Below the pieces are notes generated by a model that saw only the letters and a list, made by a program, of their open reading frames with translations, had not been told where the DNA came from and did not search any database. The translations under genes were made by a program, and so were the position numbers. Positions 9,120-19,395 of a stretch of DNA of 64,000 bases are shown here, piece by piece; position 1 is the stretch's first letter; every line of letters starts with the position of its first letter. This DNA is from Lepus europaeus (taxonomy: Eukaryota; Chordata; Mammalia; Lagomorpha; Leporidae), in the NCBI RefSeq assembly GCF_033115175.1, contig NC_084830.1, positions 116,958,709 to 117,022,708 on the forward strand. Reading direction: 5' to 3'.

Positions 9120-10384
9120 ATTAAAAATAGTTTTTTTTTAATTTTTCCCTTGGCTCAGATAGATGCTGCTTCAGTAAAAAACAAAGTATTAATGTAATCC
9201 TTTCCCATAAGATACATGATAGGCTTTATTGTTTACTTCCCAAATAATCATCTTCTTATGATATTACTGAGATTTAACGTTGAGTTTGTATTACTCAAAA
9301 CTCAGACACTTTTCCACTAACCAGGCAAACTCTTTCCTGTAGATTAGTTTCCCTCCTCAAAGTTTGTCTTCAGAGAGGAAGCTGAAATTTCACTTCAGCA
9401 GCTCAGCATACTGCTTCCCCAGTTCTCATTCGTACATTTGGAAGAAGGCTGGGAAATCATTCACTATCTCTGTTCAGCACAATAGCTTCCTGAAGCATGT
9501 CTGCCTCCAGAGAAATCAGGTGCCTCATGCGCAGCAGAAATTTATGTTAAAGAAACTCTGTTTATGAGAGGCAAATGTGGTACCCAAATTTATCTCCCAG
9601 TGACAACTTCAGGATCCGAAAATTTTCAACCTCTCCTCTCGTGAGTTGCTTGAAATTGCTGTTTTTCAAATCAAGAACACCTGTTTAGTGTTTTTCTTCT
9701 TACCCTCCCTGGTAAATAGAGCCACCAGGAAAACAGGATCTGAAGGTTTTAATGAATAAGAAACACAAAGTATTGACAGATTTCAGAACATTATGCCACC
9801 CTTACCCTGTTTCCCTAATGAGGTAAGATCAAAAATGAAGAAAACAGTTGTGATATTGGGCTCTGGAGTTTGTTTTTAAACTGCTGCAAATGAGCTTGGA
9901 TTGAGTATCATTCTACTGGGTATAGTCATAAGCAATTTGCATATTGCTGTGAAACAGCATACACAGACATGACTTTGGTAAGTGAACAAATAAAGGTTTG
10001 ATGTTCAGCATCAGGCATCATTCCAAGGAACTTTCTATCTCAACTATATGACACTCCTGCAATCAAAACTCCACTTTGTGCCTTTACTGCTGGGCCAGAT
10101 CTAACTATACAACCCCCCAACTCAAAAAAAAAAAAAGAAAAGAAAAACAAAAACCAACCAAAATCCTGAGCCACTGTGAATCTTATTCTGATTCAACAGA
10201 ATTAAGTGCCTAGTCGGTACACAGAGCAAATATCAGAGAACAAAAAAGGAAATTAGCTATGGCTAGGGAGGATGAAATACCAGTTGTGACCTCAGAGTAA
10301 TATAATCTTCATTCACTTATAAAGTTTTAAAGCACCTATTTTAGGAGAAAGGAAAATAATAACTACAAAATTACAAGTGTACCC
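9120..10384. other. Repeat-poor unique sequence
   Basis: About 1.25 kb with balanced composition and no recognised transposon apart from A-rich runs near 10125. No convincing coding frame. Could include conserved noncoding sequence, but that needs alignment. Confidence 0.5.
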
Positions 10385-10722
10385 CTGGCCAGGCACCGTG
10401 GCACAATTAGTTCATCTGCCACATGAAAAACCACATTCCAAATCAGAGTGGCAGGTTACAACCCTGGCTACTCCACTCTTCCAGGTCAGCTTCCTGCTAT
10501 CGTGCCTGGCAAGCAGTGGATGATGGCCCAAGTATTTGGGTCCTTGCCACTCAACGGGAGACCTGGATGGAGTTCCTGGATCCTGATTTCAGCCTGGCTT
10601 AGCTCTGGCTGTTGAAGGCATTTGGAAAGTGAACCAGCAGAAGGAAAATCTCTCTCCCTGTCTTTTCCTCTCTTTGTATCATTCTGCATTTCAAATAAAA
10701 TTAATAAATCTGTAAAAAAAAG
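10385..10722 (+). mobile_element. CSINE
   Basis: GGCCAGGCACCGTGGCACAA head, TCAGCTTCCTGCTATCGTGC, GGCCCAAGTATTTGGGTCC, GAAAGTGAACCAGCAGAAGG and a TTTCAAATAAAATTAATAAAT tail. Sense orientation, full length. Confidence 0.88.
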
Positions 10723-11075
10723 TTTATCAAAATAATTGAATACAAGGAATTGTATTCAACTGATGAATTAACAATAAGTCAATGGTTTTAAAGTCCTGTG
10801 GCTTAAAAGACAGACAGAATTTTGAAAATTAAATAATGAAAACTAAAGAAAGGATAATGGTAGTCTATGCAGAATGAATAACAGGATACTTTATAGAGTA
10901 AAAACATCATAGGTGAGTCAACAAATTAAATGAGATCTTAGAAGTCTTTGAATTCTATATAAGAGTATGAGCTTTATTATATAATGCAGATTTTTAAAAT
11001 GAGGTTTACAAAGTAAATTAATGCACTGACAGTAGAAAGAACATATTAAAACATCTACTTACATTTCTTATTTAA
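10723..11075. other. AT-rich unique sequence, no feature seen
   Basis: About 350 bp with no gene or repeat that I recognise. Confidence 0.5.
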
Positions 11076-11397
11076 ATGTTATTTATTTATTTTTATTTAT
11101 TTGAAAGGCAGAGAGAGAGAAAAAAGAGAGAGAGCAAGAGAACCTGTCATTCACCAGTTTACTCTGAAAATGCCCCCCAGGAGCCTGAGCTGGTCCAGGC
11201 CAAAGCCAGTATTGCGAGCCCAACTCTGGTCTCCCATATGGGCAGCAGAGATTCATGTTCTTGTGCCATCACTTGCTGCCAGCCAGGGTGTACATTACCA
11301 AGATGTCACAAACAGGAGCAGAGCCAAGACTTGAACCAAAGCACTCAGATAAGAGATGTGGGCATACATCTTAACTGGTAAGCTGAATGCCTACCTC
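11076..11397 (-). mobile_element. CSINE, antisense
   Basis: Starts with ATTTATTTATTTTTATTTAT TTGAAAGGCAG, then the GA-rich strand of the tail, CACCAGTTTACTCTG and TCCCATATGGGCAGCAGAG, ending near the head complement. The overlapping frames of 77-101 codons are by-products of the SINE. Confidence 0.85.
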
Positions 11398-11864
11398 ATC
11401 TAAATTATTTTTAATACGAAGATCAGTATGGTTTCCTTAATTCATCTACATGTCAGATGGATATAAGGAATCTTGAGGGATAGGAGTCATTTTCTTCAAC
11501 CCTGCCTTTACTTCAAGGGCTTGAATAGCTGTCCTAAGGTGTTACTGACATGGATAATTTTAATTAATAGAATAGAGTTCTTGTAATTACTTTATAGTAA
11601 GATGAAAACTCATCAAGGACATCTTTTGTGTTACCCAAATGTTTCTTAGTTATCTCAAGGAAAAATACTTAAAAGAGTTGTCAAAATGAAGACAAATTAT
11701 ATTTTTCTTTTATAGGAAAAAAATTCCAAATTTACAGCTTTTTCTATGATAACAAAAGGTTAAAATGTCAAACATGTTTTGCCTGTTCCTTCAAGGTAAT
11801 TGTAAATATTTTAATGACTAAGAAAGTAAATATTTTAAGAAGGAAAAAAAAGCCATCAACAGGA
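11398..11864. other. Unique sequence, no feature seen
   Basis: AT-rich DNA with no recognised element; it forms the target of the next SINE. Confidence 0.5.
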
Positions 11865-11872
11865 CTTAGAAT

Positions 11873-12193
11873 TTTTTTTTTTTTTTTTTTTGGACAGGCA
11901 GAGTTAGACAGTGAGAGAGAGACAGAGAGAGAGAGAAAGGTTTTCCTTTTCCGTTGGGTTCACCCCCTAAATGGCTGCCATGGCCAGAGCGCTGAGCCAA
12001 TCCGAAGCCAGGAGCCAAGTGCTTCCTCCTGGTCTCCCATGCAGGTGCAGGGCCCAAGCACTTGGGCCATCCTTCACTGCCTTCCCAGGCCATAGCAGAG
12101 AGCTGGCCTGGAAGAGGGGCAACCGGGACAGAATCCGGCACCACAACTGGGACTAGAACCTGGGGTTAGACTAGTGAGCCATGGCGCCGGCCT
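11873..12193 (-). mobile_element. CSINE, young poly(A)-tail subfamily, with TSD
   Basis: T-run then GGACAGGCAGAGTTAGACAG, TTGGGTTCACCCCCTAAATG, GCTGGCCTGGAAGAGGGGCA, ending GAGCCATGGCGCCGGCC. The perfect 8-bp duplication cttagaat lies at 11865-11872 and 12194-12201. Antisense insertion. Confidence 0.93.
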
Positions 12194-12317
12194 CTTAGAA
12201 TGTTAATTTTGAAATTTTTCCCATTTAAAAAAAATTGTTCACAGAAATGATTTAAAGATGTCATGTATTAAAAACAACACTTAAATTATACTTTGTGTGT
12301 CTGTGTGAGTGCAATCT

Positions 12318-12524
12318 GTTGAAATATTTACTTAATATATACTAAGTTGATCTTCTGTATATAAAGATAATTGAAAATGAATCTTGATGAGGAATAGAAT
12401 GGGAGAGGCAGTGGGAGATGGGATGGTTGCGGGTGGGAAGGAGGTTATGGGGGAAAAAGCTGCTATAATCCAAAAGTTGTACTTTGGAAATTTATATTTC
12501 TTAAATAAAAGTTGAAAAAAAAAA
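12318..12524 (+). mobile_element. L1 3'UTR end, sense
   Basis: This is the reverse complement of the L1 3' ends at 35.6 and 57.6 kb. It contains TCTTCTGTATATAAAGATAA, the G-rich GGGAGATGGGATGGTTGCGG tract, GGTTATGGGGGAAAAAGCTG and finally AATTTATATTTCTTAAATAAAAGTTG plus an A-run. It is a severely 5'-truncated L1 of about 200 bp. Confidence 0.88.
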
Positions 12525-13483
12525 GAAGTTCCTGATCTCCTGGACTTATAACTGAAAAAATACACATACATATGCATATATATACATATTTATACACAGA
12601 TATTTTATACCTGTGTCTCAGGTATAGTTCTGGAGTCTGTAAATGCAGTTTCTGAACTGTGGGCAGTGGCTTCCTCGGTGTCCTATTCTTGCAGTATGAC
12701 TTAGGAATTTTCCAAGCTGGATCTAGATTTTGTTTCTCCAGTCCTCCTGTGGTTCTGCAACACATGTAATATCCTGTACGAAATTTTTCTGCCCTTAGGT
12801 TAGCTACAGTGAATTCTATTCTTTGCAACAAATCTAACTGCTATAATATTCAAAAAAATAAATTGTATTTTTAAGTATAAAAAAAGAACATATTCTTTCA
12901 TATATATTTTGTGATCAAACTTTTCAGGTCACAACATCTATAAAAATTATCAAAATATTCGAGATATAATTCAAAATATTTGTTATTAAATGAAAATGTG
13001 AAGTCAAGATTTTCATCATAACTATAGGTAATTTTATCACAACATCACAAAAAAATACTACTTTTTACAAAGAAATAGGAGTTTGAGACAAAATATAAAT
13101 ATTTTAAACACTTTAGAATCTTAAGTCCTTTGCACATCCTTTTAAATTTGTTTCACATATGTTTACAAATTTATAGCATATTGGTACAACAGTATATTAA
13201 CCTAAATGATAACTAAAGATTGCATTAGTGTTCATAAACATTTGTATTAATAACTTGAAAATTCAAAAGAGCTTGTGAGTGCTATCTTGCTGAAAAAGCT
13301 ACCAATGAGTAATCTCCTGTCTGTTTGGAAGTTACAGTGGCAATACAGATTAAGATGTGTGGAACCTTGAACAACTAAATACAGAGAACAAAATCAAAGG
13401 ATTCTGCAATTATACCAATAACTGGGCCTGAAATAAATGAGTCACAAAGTAATTAAAAAGGAAGGAATGGATACAATAGGTAC
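12525..13483. other. AT-rich unique sequence, no feature seen
   Basis: About 0.95 kb of AT-rich DNA with no gene and no recognised repeat. Confidence 0.5.
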
Positions 13484-13666
13484 TATGGTAGGTAGAATAA
13501 TGCTCACACAAAGACAACCGTGTCCTAAATTCTGAAACATGTGAATGTATTATGTTTTATAGCAAGAGAAGTTAATGTTGCAGATAAAATTAAGATTGCT
13601 AATATGATATAAAAGGACAATTTATCCCAGATTATTTTGGTTGGCCCAATGTAATCACAAATATGA

Positions 13667-13698
13667 ATATTTATGAATATATATATATTCATAAATAT
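13667..13698. repeat. 32-bp perfect AT palindrome
   Basis: The sequence from 13667 to 13698 equals its own reverse complement, centred between 13682 and 13683. The arms read outward from an ATATATAT core through GAATAT/ATATTC to ATATTTAT/ATAAATAT. It lies between the left LTR half and the SINE and could extrude as a cruciform. Confidence 0.9.
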
Positions 13699-13702
13699 GA
13701 AA

Positions 13703-13965
13703 TAGGGAGAGTGGGCATTTTGCCTAACAATTAAGACACCCACATCCCATCCCGACCTCAGAGTGCCAAGGTATGCTTTCAACCTCCAGGTCCTGGTTCC
13801 AGCTTTCTGCTTGAGAGGTGGCAATGAGAGACCTAGATTAAGCACCCAGCTCCTAGCTTTAGTCACACCCCAACCCCAAGCACTGCAGACATTTGGGGAG
13901 CAAACCAGCAGACGTGTTTCTCTCTCCATCTCTTTCTGTCTCTTCAACAATTTTTTTAACACATT
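13703..13965 (+). mobile_element. CSINE within LTR
   Basis: Diverged sense copy: GGGAGAGTGGGCATTTTGCC head, TCCAGGTCCTGGTTCCAGC, ACATTTGGGGAGCAAACCAG, then CT-rich TCTCTCTCCATCTCTTTCTG and an A/T tail. It interrupts the MaLR-type LTR. Confidence 0.75.
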
Positions 13966-14125
13966 AAAGAGGGAGATTCTATCCCAGTGTGAGTCATATC
14001 AGACCACTGACCTCCAGAACAGTAAGCTAATAAGATTTTGTGGTTTTAAGCCCCCAACTTTATATAACTAGTTACAGCAGCCATAGGATACTAGTGTAGG
14101 TATTATGGAAGAAACATGATTCCTG

Positions 14126-14433
14126 GGGCTGGCAGGTTAACGCCCTGGCCTGAAGCGCCAGGGTGCAGGTTCGAGACCCAGCTGCTCCACTTCCAATCCA
14201 GCTCTCTGCTATGGCCTGGGAAAATAGTAGAAGATGGCCCAAGTCCTCGTGCCCCTGCACCCATGTGGGGGACTGGGAAGAAGCTCCTGGCTCCTGACTT
14301 CAGGTGGGCGCAGCTCCGGTGGTTGCAGCCAATTGGGGAGTGAACCAGCAGATGGATGACCTCTCTCTCTGCCTCTTCTCTATCTGTGTAACTGACTTTT
14401 AAATAAATAAAAAAAACTTAAAAAAAAAAAAAG
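14126..14433 (+). mobile_element. CSINE (ATAAAT tail) with TSD
   Basis: GGGGCTGGCAGGTTAACGCC head, B-box-like GGTTCGAGACCCAGC, GGGGAGTGAACCAGCAGATG and tail TTTTAAATAAATAAAAAAAAC. Target duplication of 14 bp with one mismatch: aaacatgattcctg at 14112-14125 and aaacctgattcctg at 14434-14447. Confidence 0.93.
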
Positions 14434-14597
14434 AAACCTGATTCCTGTCAGCTAATGCGAAGAATGAAAAACTGAAGAAGATTTAGAGGTTGGAGTTAAT
14501 AATTAAAGAATTAAAGAAAGAAGAAATGGACATGGGGAGAATGCTTTAAAAAATATATAACAGAACCATGTCGGTGCCAGTTCTGGATTTTATATCC

Positions 14598-14985
14598 CTT
14601 AGCCCACTTTGGCTACTTTAACTGTATATCATAGATGGATGGCTTTAACAACAAACTGGTTTCTCACAGTTCTGGACACTAGGCAGTCTAAGATCAAACT
14701 GCTGGCAGAGCCAGTGTCTGGTAAGGACTCTCTTCCCAGTCGGTATGCAGAAGGCCATGTTTTAGCTGTATCTTCACAAAGCAGAGAGCCTTGTGAAGCC
14801 AATTCATTGAGTCATTTTTTTTTTAACAAAGACACTAATCCCATCATGAGGCAACATAATCACATCCTCATCCAAACTTAATTACCTCCCAAATGGCCCT
14901 CTCCTAATACCACCCCATTTGCAGTTAGGGTTTCAGTACAGTTATTAGGGATTTTGGAGGACACAAGCATTTAGTTCACAGCTAT
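14598..14985 (-). mobile_element. MLT1-type MaLR LTR
   Basis: Antisense to the MLT1 consensus. GGCTTTAACAACAAACTGGT, TTCTCACAGTTCTGGACACT, TAATCCCATCATGAGGCAAC, CTTAATTACCTCCCAAATGG and TTTTGGAGGACACAAGCATT correspond in reverse to GTCCTCCAAAA..GGGAGGTAATTAAG..CATGATGGGATTAGTG..CCAGAACTGTGAGAAA..TGTTTAAGCC. A non-coding solo LTR of an ancient ERVL-MaLR. Confidence 0.88.
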
Positions 14986-15801
14986 ACTTTAAGTATACAT
15001 TACTCAGTTATAGCCAAGATAATATCTACTGCCCAGTGAAACTTCTGATAACCAATGTAATATTACACTTCTGTAATTAGTAATGAATTACTAATACTGG
15101 GGAGATGTTAAAGAAATCATCCATTTAATCAGTGAGCAAATGTTATTTTACCTAGAAACCTTTCATAAATATAATCTCAGTATCAAAAAAAGAACACATT
15201 AACAATGTTTTTCCTGTTTTTTACACTGTTGTCTTAAACTTTTTTCATCAGCCTATAATGTGTTGTATTCTCATAAATGATCATGTGCTACTATACCTAA
15301 ATGTAATGTACTTATATTAGAATATTGCCTCAGAATACAGACAAGAAATTAAAAGAGCTGGAATGATCAGCCTAGAAAATGCACAACAGCTGCCTCTTTT
15401 GCACATCTCATATTATGTCCTTTGAACTTTTCTTCCAACTGCTTGACCAATTGCAGGATCAATGAAGACTGGATGTTATTGGGAGCAAAGAAGCAAGTGC
15501 AACTTTGGATTAGATAATAGGGCAACATGCAGGGCTTTTAGATGCTGACAGAACATGCTATTGAATGATTACAGACTTAAGGAGAGAACTAAAGTGAATA
15601 GTCACTATATTACAGAACTCTCCATTTTATTTCTTAGCCGGACAATCGGTGTAATGTTCAATTCAAAGGCTCTCCAAATACTAGCAATTTGGCAAGATGC
15701 TACAGGGTCATTTACAAGTTTACACTCTCTGGTATTCTAATCTATATTTAGTATAGGACTCTATACTAAAAAACTAACCATACCCTAGAGATATGTGTGT
15801 G
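14986..15801. other. Unique sequence, no feature seen
   Basis: About 0.8 kb without recognised repeats except a short TG-rich stretch at 15790-15811. A 61-codon frame at 15555 has no recognisable similarity. Confidence 0.5.
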
Positions 15802-15807
15802 CCTGTG

Positions 15808-16300
15808 TGTAGCTGTGGATTCATTCTGAGAGGAGGAGCGTGGTGGGGGCAAGAGGTGCAGAGTCACCACACAGACCCAGAGAGTCAGGTGAAAGCGAGC
15901 CAGAAGTGAGCAGCCTGCAGACTCGTTTATTTCAGTTGCTACAGCAGCTTATATAGCAAGGCAGCCAATCCGGTCAAGGGGTGGTCTATGCCCTAACCAA
16001 TCACACCCTGTTGCCAGGCAGTTTCCGAAGCCATCCAATCACAGCCTGCTGCCAGTCAAGCTCTGTTGCCAGGCAGTTTCTGAAACCATCCAATCATAGT
16101 CTGTTGTCAGGCAGACTACATTGTCACGTGGTTTCTGAAGCCATCCAATCACAACCTATTGTCAGTAAGGCTCCGTTGACACGTAGTTTCCGAAACCATC
16201 CAATCACAGCCTGTTGTCAGTCAGGCTCTGTTGTCGTGTGGTTGCCAGGCAGTTTCTGTTGCCAGCAGCCATCTTGGCATGGCCTTCTCATTCCACCACA
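15808..16300 (-). mobile_element. Solo LTR of an endogenous retrovirus (LTR-B) with 6-bp TSD
   Basis: On the minus strand the element starts TGTGGTGGAATG at 16300 and ends CCACAGCTACA at 15808, so it has TG...CA ends and is 493 bp long. A perfect 6-bp duplication, cctgtg, flanks it at 15802-15807 and 16301-16306; six bases are typical of class II (beta-like) elements, though families vary. The U3 carries a CCAAT-rich tandem array, TATATAAG at 15955-15948 and AATAAA at 15931-15926 on the minus strand. There is no internal proviral sequence, so it formed by LTR-LTR recombination. The 161-codon frame on the plus strand is a repeat artefact. Confidence 0.88.
15995..16255 (-). promoter_or_regulatory. 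55-bp tandem CCAAT (NF-Y-like) modules in LTR-B U3
   Basis: CCAATC occurs at 16035, 16090, 16145 and 16200, exactly 55 bp apart, with an extra copy at 15997 and another at 15965. Each unit carries CCATCCAATCACAGCCTGTT-like sequence and a CAGGCAGTTTCYGAA segment. In the LTR's own sense the motif is ATTGG, the usual inverted CCAAT box bound by NF-Y. An enhancer-like array upstream of the LTR TATA box is inferred. Confidence 0.75.
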
Positions 16301-16306
16301 CCTGTG

Positions 16307-16701
16307 TACTAAAATATGTATCAAAATAATTTCTGCAAATGTTCATTTGCTTTATCCTCTCTATATTTTCCCAATCTTCTCAACTTTCAAGCAGATAACC
16401 AGACTATTACTTGTTTCCTCAGCTTGGGTATTTTTTGGGACAAAAGTAAATGAAGTCCAAGCCTAGAATGACTCCTTTACATGGTAGATTTTAGAAGAGT
16501 TCTTGCTAGGTATGGGAAGGGGGTGAAAAGGTAAAACTAAAGGATAGAGAAATAAGGAAAATTTCCTAGACCAGAGTGAGCAGCAGCAAATACTGTGAAT
16601 CCTTACTTAACATGTATATATCTCAGTTTTTCCTCACCCATAGAACCCAGAGGATTTTCAGAATCAGCTCTGCAACTGATAAGGCAGATAAACTCAAATT
16701 C
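16307..16701. other. Unique sequence, no feature seen
   Basis: About 0.4 kb right of LTR-B with no recognised repeat or gene. Confidence 0.5.
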
Positions 16702-17008
16702 TATTTATTTATTATGTTTATTTATTACAAAAGCAGAGGGACACAAAGTTATCTTCTATCCACCAGTTCATGACCTAAATGCCTGCAACAATTGGGACCA
16801 GGACAGGCTGAAGTCCAGAGTACAGCACTCCATCTAGGTCCCCCACGTGGAGGGCAGGGATCCAAGAGCTTAAGCCATCTTCCCAAAGTGCTCAGCAGTA
16901 GAAAGTTAGGTAAGATACAAAAGCGTGACTTCAATCCAGGCACTTCAATATAGGATGCAGACATCCATCTTAAGTAGTGGCTTAAACCAATGCACCACCA
17001 CACCTTCC
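16702..17008 (-). mobile_element. CSINE, antisense, diverged
   Basis: TTTATTTATTATGTTTATTT tail complement, TATCCACCAGTTCATGACCT, AGGTCCCCCACGTGGAGGGC, and head complement AAACCAATGCACCACCACAC. Old copy. Confidence 0.78.
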
Positions 17009-17282
17009 CCAGATAAACTTGGTGAAACCCTGTTCAAGTGCTGGGGATACAGTATTAAGTAAGATAGTCAAGGCACTATCCTCATGGAGTGTACATCCTC
17101 ATGGAAGATATCTGCTTGAAACTGGGGAAGAGTAGGGAATTAAAGATAGAACAAATCAAATTAACATTTGTAGAAATTATTCTGATACAAGTATATGAAG
17201 GTCCTTTAAAACATTTGTGAAGAACAGAATTAAAATATAAGATTATTTGATGCACAAATATTTTTGAAATGTATGCATGTAC
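17009..17282. other. Unique sequence
   Basis: Short unique spacer between two SINEs; nothing recognised. Confidence 0.5.
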
Positions 17283-17293
17283 AAGATATTCTA

Positions 17294-17660
17294 GGGGGCA
17301 GCGCTGTGGCACAGCAGGTAAAGCTGCCACCTGTAGTGCCGGCATCCCATATGGGCATCAGTTTGAGACCCAGCTACTCTACTTCTGATCCAGCTCTCTG
17401 CTACAGCCTGGGAAAACAATAGAAGATGGCCCAAGTCCTTGGGCCCCTGCACCCATGTGGGAGACCCAGAGGAGGCTCCTGGATCCTGGGTTCAGATCGG
17501 CACAGCTCTGACTATTGCAGCCAGTTGGGGAGTGAACCAGCAAATAGAAGACCTCTTTCTCTCTCTCTCCCTCTCTCCTCTCTCCTCTCTCTCTCCTCTC
17601 TGTCTGCCTCTCCTCTGTGTAACTCTGACTTTCAAATAAATAAATGTCTTTTTTAAAAAA
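17294..17660 (+). mobile_element. CSINE (ATAAAT tail) with TSD
   Basis: GGGGCAGCGCTGTGGCACAG head, CCGGCATCCCATATGGGCAT, GGGGAGTGAACCAGCAAATA, a long CT tract at 17545-17610 and tail CTGACTTTCAAATAAATAAA. Perfect 11-bp duplication aagatattcta at 17283-17293 and 17661-17671. Confidence 0.95.
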
Positions 17661-17679
17661 AAGATATTCTAAACATTTA

Positions 17680-17868
17680 TGGGAAATATGTAGTATGAAA
17701 AAGCATGCATAGATTCCAAAATGTTACTGAATCAAAATAAACACATCTTTTTTTTTAATTAAACTTTTATTTAATGAATATAAATTTCCAAAGTACTGCT
17801 TATGGGTTACAACACATCTTTTAATTTTAATTTCCACAAACTTCTTTAAGCACCTTCACATATATGGA
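17680..17868 (-). mobile_element. MITE-like repeat, copy 3, split by an L1 insertion
   Basis: Before the insertion: AAAAAGCATGCATAGATTCC and ATCAAAATAAACACATCTTT. After it: AATTTTAATTTCCACAAACT and TCTTTAAGCACC. Joined across the target duplication the order matches copy 2 at 516-640 (CTATGCAGGTATTCCAAAA ... AATTCTATTTTTCCATGAACTTTTTGAA). This supports a real repeat family. Confidence 0.55.
17752..17810 (-). mobile_element. 59-bp L1 3'-end insertion with 12-bp TSD
   Basis: T-run, AATTAAACTTTTATTTAATG, AATATAAATTTCCAAAGTAC and TGCTTATGGGTTAC match the extreme 3' end of L1 seen at 57618. A perfect 12-bp duplication aacacatctttt lies at 17740-17751 and 17811-17822. Reverse transcription evidently stopped after a few dozen bases. 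Confidence 0.9.
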
Positions 17869-18169
17869 TAGTTTTTTTAGTATATGCTCCCTGAAGTAGG
17901 TTTGTAGGGTCAGAGGATGGAACTTTTTAACTGTTCTTGTAGTATCTTGTAAAATGTACTACACATGAAGAATCTAAGAGTTGAAAAAGTAAGTAACTCC
18001 TTCTGCTTCTGAAATGATTTTACAAACAGAAGAAAAGTTAGTCAAAACAAACAAAACATCTTGAATAATGACACAAGTAACAGAATAGTAGATACATGCA
18101 GTAAGGGAGTGAATGTAATTATACTTAAGAGTTAAAGTAAGACACAAACATATTAAATAGAAAACGATT

Positions 18170-19395
18170 ATTTAAGATACAAATGGAACTTCTACACATG
18201 AAAAATACAATTCTGAAATGCAAAAGTCACTAGAAAAGCTTAAGAGTAGTTTGTACTTTGCAGAAGACAAGATTAGCAAACTTGAAAACATAATCAGTAA
18301 AATATATTCATATAGAACACAAAGAGATAAAAGTAAAAAAAAAACTATACAGAATCATAGCAAATTATTGGAAATGCCAAGCAAAAAAGTGGTGCCAAGG
18401 ACCAAGTCAGCCTTTGAAGAATAATGGCCAAAATTATTCCAAATTTGATGAAAATTTTCAACCTGGACAACTAAAAAGATCAACAAGCCTCAAGCCAAAA
18501 AGGTACAAAGTATGATGAATATATGAATATATATATGATGAATATATATATGATGAATATAATAAGCAAACTTCTGAGTAATAGTAGAGAGAAAATCTTA
18601 AAGGCAGCCAGAGAAAAATTAGTTACAAATGCAGAGAGAAAAAAGTAAGAATTACCAAAGACTTCTAATCAGAAACTATGCAATCTGAATGATAATGAAA
18701 TCACATCTTTAAAGAAAATGAATTATATGACCATTTGGCAAAACCTTAATTTGCTCTTAATAATTATTTGGGCAACAATCATGTAGGATGCCAGCATTAC
18801 AAAAAAAACTACAAGAAATAATTATTTGTCTCCTGAATATGAACAGAGGTCAACTGAAAATAGAACTCAGTAAACCTTTTTTTTAAAAAAAGTATATGAA
18901 GAATACAATATCTCTTTTTGCCAAAAATAATAATCTGTAACAAATCAAACCTCTAGATGCAAAAATCAGTTTTTAAGAAACTCAAGGGGCAAAGGAACAT
19001 TAGTGAAAAGCAACAACAGTCACATTCTGCAAAACTGGGCATGAGAGATACATGGCAGAACAAAACACTTCCTTAACCAAGAAAAACTATAAGAAAATGA
19101 AAAGAGACTGAAGACACATAGTGAACAAATCCAATTGTGCATTTTATTTGGGTACTGCTTTTTGGCAAATAAATCAATCCAACTTTTAAAATTGTACTAA
19201 CTGGATATTTGATGGCATTAAGCTGAAATAGTTATGGTATCTGTAAATCTGTTGGTGAGGAATGAAGAAGATGTAAGAGAACCAATAGAACCAGAGTTAT
19301 CAATAGTTGATTTTTACTGTAGCTGGATAAAAGATACATGAGGATTAACTGCTCTCTACTTCTATTTATACACTTAGAAAATAAAAACATTTTCA
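18170..19395 (+). mobile_element. HAL1-like / old L1 element (ORF1-type region then 3' end)
   Basis: The left part follows an L1/HAL1 ORF1-type consensus: GCAAAAGTCACTAGAAAAGC, a conceptual KSLEKLKSSL..AEDKISKLEN coiled-coil stretch (18218 onward), TTATTCCAAATTTGATGAAA, then GAGAAAATCTTAAAGGCAGC CAGAGAAAAA. Near 19290-19390 comes a typical L1 3' end (GTAGCTGGATAAAAGATACA TGAGGATTAACTGCTCTCTA). No RT-like sequence lies between, so an ORF1-only half-L1 is plausible. Stops and frameshifts make it dead. The middle (18960-19200) is poorly matched. Confidence 0.6.
18512..18562 (+). repeat. Short AT minisatellite
   Basis: Direct repeats of a unit like GATGAATATATATAT occur three to four times, inside the HAL1-like element. 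Confidence 0.75.

Larger units (their letters stand above)
13484..14102 (+). mobile_element. MaLR/ERVL-type LTR, split by a SINE
   Basis: The left part (13484-13660) reads GGTAGGTAGAATAATGCTCA, AACCGTGTCCTAAATTCTG, GAACATGTGAATG and TTGGCCCAATGTAATCAC. The right part (13970-14102) reads GACCTCCAGAACAGTAAGCT, TTTGTGGTTTTAAGCCCCCA and TAGTTACAGCAGCCATAGGA. Together these follow a well-known mammalian LTR consensus, though I am unsure of the subfamily. A SINE separates the halves. Non-coding. Confidence 0.7.

Noticed and set aside
16035-16205. CRISPR-like regular spacing
   Set aside because: Regular 55-bp spacing reflects an LTR enhancer array in a mammalian genome; units are whole tandem repeats without unique spacers.
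15981-16466. 161-codon repetitive protein frame
   Set aside because: Its repeats are translations of the 55-bp LTR-B units, antisense to the LTR, and it runs past the TSD.
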